A DNA stretch of 64,000 nt from Lachnospiraceae bacterium. GTDB lineage: Bacteria > Bacillota > Clostridia > Lachnospirales > Lachnospiraceae. The DNA is taken from positions 1-64,000 of the forward strand of contig JAAWEL010000065.1 of NCBI GenBank assembly GCA_022794255.1, written 5' to 3'. The notes under the pieces are model-generated. The model saw only the letters and a program-made list of their open reading frames with translations, had not been told where the DNA came from and did no database searches. The position numbers and the translations under genes were made by a program. Every line of letters starts with the position of its first letter. Position 1 is the first letter of the stretch. Positions 1-7,455 of the stretch are shown here, piece after piece.

Positions 1-65
1 GAGGCCATTTCTTCCAGGGAAAGGCTCATGGACATAGGAAGGTAATCATCATAGGTTGAAATCAT
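1..65 (-). CDS. N-terminal fragment of an unidentified protein, cut by the left edge
   Basis: Read on the minus strand, an ATG at position 65 opens a frame of 21 codons (MISTYDDYLP...) that runs off the window without a stop. A TGAGGTG ribosome site lies six bases before the ATG, which is why I believe it is a real gene start. The fragment is too short to assign a family. It is divergent from the gene at 153, and the 87 bases between them must hold both control regions. Confidence 0.45.
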   Translation of the reverse strand, partial: MISTYDDYLPMSMSLSLEEMA

Positions 66-152
66 TGTAAGCACCTCACAGTTAAATGGATAATCCTAAG
101 TATAGCAGAAAAAGCCACAAAACGGAACTACAGAAAAAGGAGAAAACCCAAT

Positions 153-647
153 ATGACCTATTTACAGTGTTTGCCAGATCCTGCGATTGTTACCAAAGAG
201 GATTGTGAGAAAATCCATGAGATTATAGGAAGATTATCTCTCAATAGAAACATAAAAATAGATGCAGTACCTTCCAATTTCAAGCAGTACAGTGCGCCGG
301 AGAATCACCGGAAATATCTCTTTAACATGAGGCCGGAAAGGAATGACGGTTTTGAGTTATCCCAGCCGGAGAGGGAAATGATTTTGAACATATGTGAGAA
401 TGAATATGAAAAACAGCTAATGGAGAATTACATCTATACATATGGATACAATGGAACCCAGGAGGTCAGGACATTCTACCGATCAGGGAAAAGCCGTATG
501 GAAAAGAGGTATGAGGCATGGCTTAGGCGGGTGGAGCAGGCCAGAAAGAGAAGGCTGGAGAAATGGCTGAAATTGGAGGCAGAGAAAACGGGAAGCCAGG
601 AGGAGCCGGCAGAGGAATTTCCTGACAAGATAGGAAATGCAGCTTGA
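153..647 (+). CDS. Hypothetical protein, basic C-terminal helix
   Basis: A 164-residue protein that I do not recognise. It has no signal peptide or membrane segment. The first 60 residues are mixed. Residues about 105-145 are rich in Arg, Lys and Glu and probably form a long charged helix, followed by an acidic tail. An AGGAG sequence about 10 bases upstream supports the ATG. It could be a DNA- or RNA-associated protein of a mobile element, but nothing in the sequence shows this. It sits at the start of an accessory region, upstream of a decayed resistance gene, and has no obvious operon partner. Confidence 0.6.
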   Translation: MTYLQCLPDPAIVTKEDCEKIHEIIGRLSLNRNIKIDAVPSNFKQYSAPENHRKYLFNMRPERNDGFELSQPEREMILNICENEYEKQLMENYIYTYGYNGTQEVRTFYRSGKSRMEKRYEAWLRRVEQARKRRLEKWLKLEAEKTGSQEEPAEEFPDKIGNAA

Positions 648-688
648 ATGGATTTCAGGCTGACAGCTTAGGTTGATATTGATAGAGG

Positions 689-737
689 GGAGCATCGCGC
701 CAGGATCAGGCCGCTGCTCCTGCCCTATAATTTTTTT
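689..737 (+). terminator. Weak candidate terminator after the gene at 153
   Basis: GGAGCA (689-694) pairs with TGCTCC (715-720). A run of seven T follows at 731-737, but ten bases downstream of the stem, which is farther than usual. It may end transcription of the upstream gene. Confidence 0.3.
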
Positions 738-798
738 GAAAAAAGTATTTACTTTTGTATCAAATAATTATAGAAAGAGATTGTGAGAGGAATTAATT

Positions 799-1554
799 AT
801 GTGTACTAAATTTGTTTATCACGGAGATGATAGGATTACAGGATTTAATTTTGATATTGACCTTTCGGTATGGAAACATAAAGTCTTTGAGGAAAAGGAA
901 CGTTTCTATATCGGAATTTTAAGACCAGACGGAACGTATCATTCCTATTATGGAGTAAATAAAAACGGGAATATTGGAACGTTATTATATGTGCACGGAA
1001 ACCCTGATGGAGTATACCAAGACGATAAAAACTGTATCACGATTGCAGATTTAACGGAACAATTTATCAAAGCACAGCTTTCTTTTGATGAGGCACTTAA
1101 AATTTTAAAGTCAAAGAAGATTACCTATGCACCAGATGCTACCATGCAGGCAATGTTATCAGATGCTGATGGACGTATATTGATAATTGAACCGGGAATT
1201 GGATATAGGGAAGAACATAAGAGGTATTCTCTGATAACGAATTACTCTTTGATGAAGCCGGAAAGTACAAAAGAATTTATTGTACCAGGCGATGACCGAT
1301 ATGAACGTGCTTTAAAATTTTTAGATAAGTACGATAATAAATTTTCAATCTCAGACGCATTTACTTTACTTCATGCGGTCCGGCAAGAGGGCGCATGGGC
1401 TACGAGAGTTTCATTTGTTTACTCTGCGAATGAACAAACCGTATATTATGTAGAGAATAACAACTTTGAGCATATTACAAGATTTAAATTTCCGTCAGAG
1501 AAGCAGGAAAGGAGTAGTCATGCAACAAAAAATTTATCCTCGTTCAAAGGATAA
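799..1554 (+). CDS. Small Ntn-hydrolase, choloylglycine hydrolase / linear amide hydrolase type
   Basis: A 251-residue protein beginning Met-Cys-Thr. In the choloylglycine hydrolase and penicillin V acylase family the Cys after the start Met becomes the N-terminal nucleophile, and the ITGFNFD stretch at residues 13-19 resembles the conserved GRxxD-type segment after it. The predicted activity is hydrolysis of a linear amide such as a conjugated bile acid or an N-acyl compound; the substrate cannot be told. It is clearly shorter than typical bile salt hydrolases (about 315-330 residues), so it may be a reduced relative. The last 20 or so residues overlap the start of the broken acetyltransferase gene and look like read-through rather than native protein end. 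The gene is visibly AT-rich compared with the glgB region. Confidence 0.6.
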   Translation: MCTKFVYHGDDRITGFNFDIDLSVWKHKVFEEKERFYIGILRPDGTYHSYYGVNKNGNIGTLLYVHGNPDGVYQDDKNCITIADLTEQFIKAQLSFDEALKILKSKKITYAPDATMQAMLSDADGRILIIEPGIGYREEHKRYSLITNYSLMKPESTKEFIVPGDDRYERALKFLDKYDNKFSISDAFTLLHAVRQEGAWATRVSFVYSANEQTVYYVENNNFEHITRFKFPSEKQERSSHATKNLSSFKG

Positions 1555-1769
1555 AGAAACGGTATATCTAAAAAATGTTATTACTAACCCTGATATTGTA
1601 GTTGGCGATTATACAATGTATAACGATTTTGTCAAAGAACCAAAAGATTTTGAGAAAAATAATGTTTTGTATCAGTACCCAAGAAATAAAGTGGTGGGAT
1701 TGGCCTAAGCAACGTATAGCACAGAATATATCCGAGATACAGTCTGGAAATATTGAACATTTGATATAA
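1520..1769 (+). pseudogene. Vat/CatB-type xenobiotic acetyltransferase, remnant with large internal deletion
   Basis: The ATG at 1520 follows a GGAAAGGAG ribosome site and opens MQQKIYPRSK, then VGDYTMYNDF and NNVLYQYP, the typical N-terminus of hexapeptide-repeat acetyltransferases that inactivate streptogramin A or chloramphenicol (about 210 residues when intact). The frame then breaks at 1706-1708. One base over, from about 1689, the reading continues as IKWWDWPKQRI and ends at TAA 1767-1769; this is the characteristic C-terminus of the same family. So the two ends are joined and the middle, with all the left-handed beta-helix repeats and the catalytic His, is gone. The product cannot be active. 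The start overlaps the end of the upstream hydrolase gene. Confidence 0.8.
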
Positions 1770-1960
1770 GCTACTGCATAAGTCAGGGATTATTGCTTAG
1801 AACGATATATTTTGAAGTTGTTTCGAACCTTCATTTTTTCAGGTATTCCATTCTATTCCCAAATCCTTTATAATAGTCTTATCTGCTGGAAACTCTGCAT
1901 GGGGCTAATACAGCGGGGAGACCTTGGAGACAGATAGTAAACACTTCCTATTTGTCTTAT

Positions 1961-2011
1961 GCACACCTATGGGATAGCCTTAAATTTTTTAGGGCTATGT
2001 CACAGGTGGGC
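1961..2011 (+). other. Long hairpin in leader of a small peptide gene
   Basis: Positions 1961-1979 pair with 1993-2011 over 19 positions with 16 pairs, including one G-T pair, leaving a loop of 13 bases that contains six T. It lies about 27 bases upstream of a GTG-started small frame with a good ribosome site. A TATAAT at 1869-1874 could be the -10 box of the unit, although no convincing -35 box stands before it. The hairpin may control translation or transcription of the small peptide. Confidence 0.5.
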
Positions 2012-2038
2012 AAACACGAAAGAAGGAGGACTGGGCCT

Positions 2039-2119
2039 GTGAGATTTTTAGATATCACGAGCCGTGCTGTGAGTATCTTTGCAGGTATTGCAGGGGCTTT
2101 TATGGACAGATTGCATTAG
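2039..2119 (+). CDS. Candidate 26-residue amphipathic peptide
   Basis: GTG start with AGAAGGAGGA eight bases upstream, one of the strongest ribosome sites in the first 3 kb. The peptide begins (M)RFLDITSRAV, has a central hydrophobic stretch (AVSIFAGIAGAF) and ends MDRLH. It has no homologue I recognise. Such a small hydrophobic peptide behind a long leader hairpin could be a leader peptide, a membrane-acting peptide or a toxin of a type I pair; none of these is shown by the sequence. A second hairpin follows at about 2173-2192 and a terminator-like one at 2241-2266, so it may be a self-contained transcript. Confidence 0.4.
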   Translation: MRFLDITSRAVSIFAGIAGAFMDRLH

Positions 2120-2240
2120 CCTAAGAAGCAGAGACCTTACATAAAGCGTTACAAGGTACAGATAGAAAAAATGTCAGTGAGCTTGGCGCTAACTGATGGG
2201 GCGGATGAAGATTGCTTAAGGAATCGGTAATCCTTTATAG

Positions 2241-2266
2241 GAGGCAGCTACATTGCCGCCTCTTTT
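2241..2266 (+). terminator. Terminator-like hairpin before the DUF1848 gene
   Basis: GAGGC (2241-2245) pairs with GCCTC (2258-2262), with a further G-C and C-G pair after one mismatch, followed directly by TTTT. It would end the small-peptide transcript. Confidence 0.45.
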
Positions 2267-2351
2267 CAAATTCCTAATAGTTATTGTGCCTAGGGGAAGT
2301 CAAGATATTTTCCTGTCCTCTCCTTTACATAAAATCAGCAGAGGAAAAAAG

Positions 2352-3302
2352 ATGATCATTAGTGCAAGCAGAAGGACAGATATACCATCATACTATTCAG
2401 AGTGGCTGTTCAAAAGGCTTAAAGAACGATATGTATTGGTAAGGAACCCTAGGAATAAGCATCAGATAAGCAGAGTTGATTTATCGCCGGATGTAGTGGA
2501 TATCTTTGTGTTTTGGACAAAGAATCCAACACCAATGTTGAGCCGGTTATCTGAATTGAAAGATTATAAATATTATTTTCAATTTACTTTGAGCGCATAC
2601 GGGCCAGATGTGGAAAGAAATTTGCCATCAAAAAATAAGATCATTATTCCGGCCTTTCAACGACTGTCAAAAGAAATTGGAAGAGAAAGGGTTGTATGGA
2701 GATATGATCCGATTTTTTTTAATGGATTATATACCTTGGATTATCATTGCCGGTATTTCAAAATTCTTGCGTCAAAGCTGGGAGCATATACAGAGAAATG
2801 CACTGTTAGTTTTTTGGATTTATATAAAAATATGGAACATAATATAAAGCCGTTGGACATAAATAAAGATACCTATGCCTATGAAATGCAGACAGAGCTT
2901 TTGGAACGTTTTGCTGAAATTGGGAAAGGATATGGACTATTGATAGATACCTGTGGGGAAAGAAATGATTTTCATAAAATAGGGGTGGGACATGCTCACT
3001 GTATAGACAGAGAGCGAATCGAGAAAATTGCAGGTTTTAAATTAAATGTGGATAAGGACGCCAATCAAAGGACGGAGTGTGGATGTGTATCAAGTATTGA
3101 TATAGGTACTTACAATACATGTACAAATGGATGCTTGTATTGCTATGCAAATTATAGTGAGAATACAGCAGTTAAGAATTACAGAATGCATAACCTAGAT
3201 TCTCCTCTGCTGTTTGGGGAGGCTGATGATAGCACAGATGAGATAAAAGAAAGAAAAATGAAATCACTGATTGACAATCAAATGAATATATTTGAACTTT
3301 AG
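2352..3302 (+). CDS. DUF1848 family protein with a C-terminal cysteine cluster
   Basis: Start chosen at 2352 (MIISASRRTDIP), the conserved N-terminus of the family, with AGAGG upstream; the open frame extends 33 codons further upstream without support. The product is 316 residues. The motif VFWTKNP is typical of DUF1848. Near the C-terminus, two cysteines (ECGC) and then CTNGCLYC follow; the last is a CxxxCxxC arrangement as in radical SAM enzymes, here at the C-terminal end. An iron-sulfur cluster is therefore likely. The reaction is unknown. It stands alone between the small-peptide unit and the restriction operon, and is AT-rich. Confidence 0.75.
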   Translation: MIISASRRTDIPSYYSEWLFKRLKERYVLVRNPRNKHQISRVDLSPDVVDIFVFWTKNPTPMLSRLSELKDYKYYFQFTLSAYGPDVERNLPSKNKIIIPAFQRLSKEIGRERVVWRYDPIFFNGLYTLDYHCRYFKILASKLGAYTEKCTVSFLDLYKNMEHNIKPLDINKDTYAYEMQTELLERFAEIGKGYGLLIDTCGERNDFHKIGVGHAHCIDRERIEKIAGFKLNVDKDANQRTECGCVSSIDIGTYNTCTNGCLYCYANYSENTAVKNYRMHNLDSPLLFGEADDSTDEIKERKMKSLIDNQMNIFEL

Positions 3303-3468
3303 TTTTCATTGTTTTCTGTGGTTTGGAAATTTGCTATTGGCAAACAGAAGAAACTCCGATATAGTAATACACAAACAGAAATAGGAACAGAAAATAAGTA
3401 TAAGTATCAGGAATGAAACAAACACAATATTGTGAAACAGAGATAAAGAGACAAGGGAGTAGATTGAG

Positions 3469-6144
3469 ATGGCGGTCAGAAAGACAGAATTATATAGCTC
3501 TTTATGGGCAAGCTGCGATGCGCTCCGGGGAGGAATGGATGCATCTCAGTATAAGGATTACATACTGACGCTGTTGTTTATGAAGTATGTGACAGACAAA
3601 TATAAGGGGCAGAAGTATGGGGATTTGATCGTTTTCGATAAAGCCAATGATACAAATCCGGATCCGGAAAAAAGAACAGGATGTTCGTTTGATGACTTTG
3701 TTGCATTGAAAAACAGCAAGAATATCGGGGAGGGAATTGATAAGGTTATTGCCCGTCTGGCAGAAGAGAACGAGGGCTTAAAGGGAGTTATCGATGTTGC
3801 GCATTTTAATGACGAGGCGAAGATCGGTAAGGGACAGGAAATGGTGGATAAGCTGACAAAGCTGATCGCTATATTCCAGAGGCCTGAACTGGATTTTTCT
3901 AAGAATAAGATCGAAGGGGACGATATCATTGGAGATGCCTATGAATATCTGATGCGGAATTTTGCTACAGAAAGTGGAAAGAGTAAAGGACAATTTTACA
4001 CACCTGCAGAGGTTTCCCGCATTCTGGCAAAGGTTATTGGGATAGACAAGTGTAAGGACAAAAATGCGACTATATGTGATCCGGCCTGTGGCAGTGGCTC
4101 CTTGCTTATCCGGGCTCTTGCGGAAGCGCCGTTTGAGATATCTGGTTATGGACAGGAAAAGGAAGGCTCCACGGCAGGTCTTGCGAAAATGAATGCAGTT
4201 TTACATAACAAGGCTACAGTCAGAATTATGACAGGTAATACCTTTTCCGATCCCTTGTTTCTGAAAAAAGAGGATTCCTCTGAGTTGGAAAGATTTGATT
4301 ACATAGTTGCCAATCCCCCCTTTTCTCTGAAAAACTGGTCTGACGGTCTTAAAGAATATGGACGATTTACGGGTTATGGGGACAGGCCGCCGGAAAAAAA
4401 TGGTGATTATGCATGGCTGCTGCATATTTTAAAGACTTTGAAATCTACAGGAAAAGCAGCGGTTATTCTGCCCCACGGAGTTTTATTCCGTGGTAACGCG
4501 GAGGAAACCATTCGCAGGGCGATTGTGGACAGAGGATGGATTAAGGGAATTATCAGCCTTCCGGCCAATCTTTTTTATGGTACGGGAATCCCGGCATGTA
4601 TTCTGATTATCGATAAAGAAGGGGCGGATAACAGAGCTGGCATCTTTATGATAGATGCAAGCAGGGGGTTTATTAAGGATGGGAATAAAAATCGGTTGCG
4701 GGAACAGGATATTTATAGAATTGTTTCTACTTTTAACGAACAGCTGCAGACAGATCCAAAGTATGCACGGTTTGTTCCCAACAAGGAGATAAAGGAAAAA
4801 AACAACTATAATCTGAATATTTCCAGGTATATTGATTCTTCTGATTCTGAGGATATACAGAGTATTTATGCTCATTTACATGGAGGGATACCGGCTGAAG
4901 ATATTGCTGCGCTTCAGAAGTTCTGGGAGGCATTCCCAAGTTTGAAGAGTCAGTTGCTTGAAAGTTTTGGGGATGGGTATTATAAGCTGGCTGTGGATGA
5001 GGGAATTATCCGTAAAACAGCATATTCCAACAGGGATTTTATTTCCTTTGGGGAAAGGATGGAGGAGGCATTTGCAGGCTGGAAGAATTATGCAGATATA
5101 AGACTGAGAAATCTGAAATCCGGAATGGTGGCAAAAAAGCTGATTGCGGAACTTTCAGAGGCGATTCTTGGAGAATTTGGGCAGCTTTTGCTGGTTGACA
5201 AATACGATGTTTATCAAGTTCTTCTGACATATTGGAATGAAACTCTTGGGGATGATGTTTCTCTGATTATCTCTGCAAAGGAAGGATACGGCCTGGCACG
5301 GGAAACAGAAAACATCATGAAGGAGACGAAAAAAACGGATTCTGACGGCAATCTGGAATGGAAGGTATCCGGATGGGAAGGAAAGCTGATTCCTAAATCA
5401 ATTATCATAGAAAATCTGTTTCCAAAGGAGAAGAAGGCAATCGATAATGTTGCTGCGATAGCAGCGGAAACGGATGCAAGACTGATGTCATTGGTGGAAG
5501 AGTCTGAGGAAGAATCTGTGCTCAAATCAGTTGCAGAGGGAGGAAAGATCAGGAGCAGGGATATACAGGGGAAAATAGGTGAGATCATGAGCCATGTCCA
5601 TACTCCGCTTATTGATGCGCTTCTGGAGCTCCAGAGGATTTATCCTACAATCAAAAAGAAGGCCCAATATACAACCTATATCAAGGAGCATACCTTGTGT
5701 GAGGCAGCGTATACGAAGGACAGAACCATTTCCAGAGCATCCATTGCCTATGCATTGGATTTTGCCCGTCAGGATGCACCGGTTCCGGAAGCTTATGCAG
5801 AGGATCATAGGGAGTTGAAAATAGCGCTGGAATTGGCTGTAAAGTCTGAGGAGACAGTAAAGCTTATGAAAGAAAGGGAGAAGGAGCTGGATAAAAAGGC
5901 CTGCAAACGATACTCTACTTTGACAGATGAAGAGATTATGGATTTGCTGGTGAATAAGAAATGGTATGATACCATTGGCCTTGGTATCCAGGAGTTGTAT
6001 GCATCCATTTCTCATCAGCTGGCAGATCGTATTCTTGAACTGTCTAAGCGGTATGAAAATCCATTGCCGGATTTGATGAGACAGACCAGTGCGTGTGAGG
6101 AAAAAGTGAAACAGCATCTGGAAAGGATGGGATTTACATGGTAA
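3469..6144 (+). CDS. hsdM: Type I restriction-modification system, DNA adenine methyltransferase subunit with long C-terminal extension
   Basis: HsdM transfers a methyl group from S-adenosylmethionine to adenine in the target set by HsdS, and is also needed for restriction. The N-terminal helical HsdM domain covers roughly residues 1-130. The SAM-binding motif DPACGSGS is near residue 203 and the catalytic N6-adenine motif NPPF near 281. Typical HsdM proteins are about 500 residues. This one is 891, with about 400 extra residues after the methyltransferase fold (from about 480) that are largely helical, with no motif I can name. Start ATG has GGGAG upstream. The stop overlaps the hsdS start by seven bases, so the two are translationally coupled. 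Confidence 0.9.
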   Translation: MAVRKTELYSSLWASCDALRGGMDASQYKDYILTLLFMKYVTDKYKGQKYGDLIVFDKANDTNPDPEKRTGCSFDDFVALKNSKNIGEGIDKVIARLAEENEGLKGVIDVAHFNDEAKIGKGQEMVDKLTKLIAIFQRPELDFSKNKIEGDDIIGDAYEYLMRNFATESGKSKGQFYTPAEVSRILAKVIGIDKCKDKNATICDPACGSGSLLIRALAEAPFEISGYGQEKEGSTAGLAKMNAVLHNKATVRIMTGNTFSDPLFLKKEDSSELERFDYIVANPPFSLKNWSDGLKEYGRFTGYGDRPPEKNGDYAWLLHILKTLKSTGKAAVILPHGVLFRGNAEETIRRAIVDRGWIKGIISLPANLFYGTGIPACILIIDKEGADNRAGIFMIDASRGFIKDGNKNRLREQDIYRIVSTFNEQLQTDPKYARFVPNKEIKEKNNYNLNISRYIDSSDSEDIQSIYAHLHGGIPAEDIAALQKFWEAFPSLKSQLLESFGDGYYKLAVDEGIIRKTAYSNRDFISFGERMEEAFAGWKNYADIRLRNLKSGMVAKKLIAELSEAILGEFGQLLLVDKYDVYQVLLTYWNETLGDDVSLIISAKEGYGLARETENIMKETKKTDSDGNLEWKVSGWEGKLIPKSIIIENLFPKEKKAIDNVAAIAAETDARLMSLVEESEEESVLKSVAEGGKIRSRDIQGKIGEIMSHVHTPLIDALLELQRIYPTIKKKAQYTTYIKEHTLCEAAYTKDRTISRASIAYALDFARQDAPVPEAYAEDHRELKIALELAVKSEETVKLMKEREKELDKKACKRYSTLTDEEIMDLLVNKKWYDTIGLGIQELYASISHQLADRILELSKRYENPLPDLMRQTSACEEKVKQHLERMGFTW

Positions 6145-7412
6145 GGGCAGGAAAACATACAAAGATAGGGGAGATTCCGGCAGACTGGGAGATACAGTCC
6201 TTTGAGGAAACCTTTCGTATTTTGCCCAATAATACCTTGCCCCGGGCAGATTTAAACAGCCGGGGCGGGATGGTTCGCAATGTCCATTATGGGGACATAC
6301 TGACGGGATTTCCGGAGGTACTTGATTGTGAAAGATATCAGCTTCCCTATCTGAACGACTTATCATTATTGACTTCATCTGCGCAGCTGTTGCAGGACGG
6401 GGATGTAATTTTAGCGGACACAGCAGAGGATGAAACCGTGGGAAAGGCAACAGAGGTGTATGGGCTTGGAGATGGTAAATTGGTAGCAGGTTTGCATACA
6501 ATTCCCTGCCGGGTAAAAAAGGGGAAATTTGTCCCCAGATGGCTGGGATATTACATGAATTCCAAAACCTATCATGATCAGCTTCTGCCTTTTATTACAG
6601 GGATTAAGGTTTCTTCCATCTCTAAGAGTGCCGTTTCTGACACACAGATACTGGTACCTTCGGTGGAAGAACAGCAGGCGGTTGTAGAGGTGCTTTCTGA
6701 CCTGGATAAGGTTATCCAGGTATTGGAACAGGATATTGATAAATTGAAGGATCTGAAACAGGCGAAGCTGCAATCTATGTTTCCGCAGATAGGGGAATGC
6801 GTTCCGAGCGTTCGTCTGTCTGGGTTTTCAGAAGCGTGGGAGAGAAGAAAGCTAGGAGAGATAGCGGATGTGTATGATGGGGTACATCAAACTCCTGAAT
6901 ATGCAGAAAACGGAGTGATGTTTGTTTCGGTAGAAAATATTGGAACTTTAAGGTCGGAAAAATATATATCAGAAGAGGCGTTTCAGCGAGATTATAAAAT
7001 ATACCCTGAAAAAGGAGATATACTCATGACGAGAATTGGCGATGTGGGAACTCCGAATGTAGTTGAAGGTATCGAAAAACTGGCATTTTATGTAAGCCTT
7101 GCCTTGTTGAAACCAAGACAGGTTGATTCTTATTTTTTATGCAATGCAATCCGGTCTCCATTATTTCAAAAAGGGTTAAAAGAAAGGACATTGATCACAG
7201 CAATACCACAGAAGATTAATAAAGATGAGATAGGCGAAGTGGATATAATGCTGCCATTGGAAAAATCTGAACAACAGCAAATAGGGGAACATTTCCGCAG
7301 TCTGGACCATCTCATCACTCTTCACCAGCGTAAACTGACAAAATACATGGATATCAAGCAGGGAATGATGGACCGTCTGTTTACAGGAAAAATCCGCTGC
7401 AAAAGCAGATGA
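6138..7412 (+). CDS. hsdS: Type I restriction-modification system, specificity subunit
   Basis: A 424-residue HsdS with the usual two target-recognition domains. The first half (GEIPADWEIQ start) ends in the conserved spacer helix around residues 180-215 (EEQQAVVEVLSDLDKVI). The second half (AWERRKLGEIADV) ends in the matching C-terminal helix (EKSEQQQIGEHFRSLD). The two halves set the two parts of a split DNA target, which cannot be read from sequence. Coupled to hsdM by a seven-base overlap. I saw no second hsdS, recombinase or inverted repeats that would suggest phase-variable specificity. Confidence 0.92.
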   Translation: MVRAGKHTKIGEIPADWEIQSFEETFRILPNNTLPRADLNSRGGMVRNVHYGDILTGFPEVLDCERYQLPYLNDLSLLTSSAQLLQDGDVILADTAEDETVGKATEVYGLGDGKLVAGLHTIPCRVKKGKFVPRWLGYYMNSKTYHDQLLPFITGIKVSSISKSAVSDTQILVPSVEEQQAVVEVLSDLDKVIQVLEQDIDKLKDLKQAKLQSMFPQIGECVPSVRLSGFSEAWERRKLGEIADVYDGVHQTPEYAENGVMFVSVENIGTLRSEKYISEEAFQRDYKIYPEKGDILMTRIGDVGTPNVVEGIEKLAFYVSLALLKPRQVDSYFLCNAIRSPLFQKGLKERTLITAIPQKINKDEIGEVDIMLPLEKSEQQQIGEHFRSLDHLITLHQRKLTKYMDIKQGMMDRLFTGKIRCKSR

Positions 7413-7455
7413 GAAAGCTTTCGGGAGTACATCATAAAGGAGGAGATACGCGCAT

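Larger units (their letters stand above)
1770..2351. other. 582-base stretch without a large gene
   Basis: Apart from the hairpin at 1961-2011, the small peptide frame at 2039-2119, a hairpin CAGTgAGC/GCTaACTG near 2173-2192 and the terminator-like stem at 2241-2266, I see no coding signal. It may be the debris of a mobile element, but no terminal repeats or transposase remnant could be identified. Confidence 0.4.

Noticed and set aside
5527-6501. 324-codon open frame on the minus strand
   Set aside because: It lies opposite hsdM and hsdS, which have clear catalytic and family motifs; the protein is Cys/His/Pro-rich and has no ribosome site.
6138-7412. Phase-variable hsdS
   Set aside because: No second hsdS, inverted repeats or recombinase gene was found near it.
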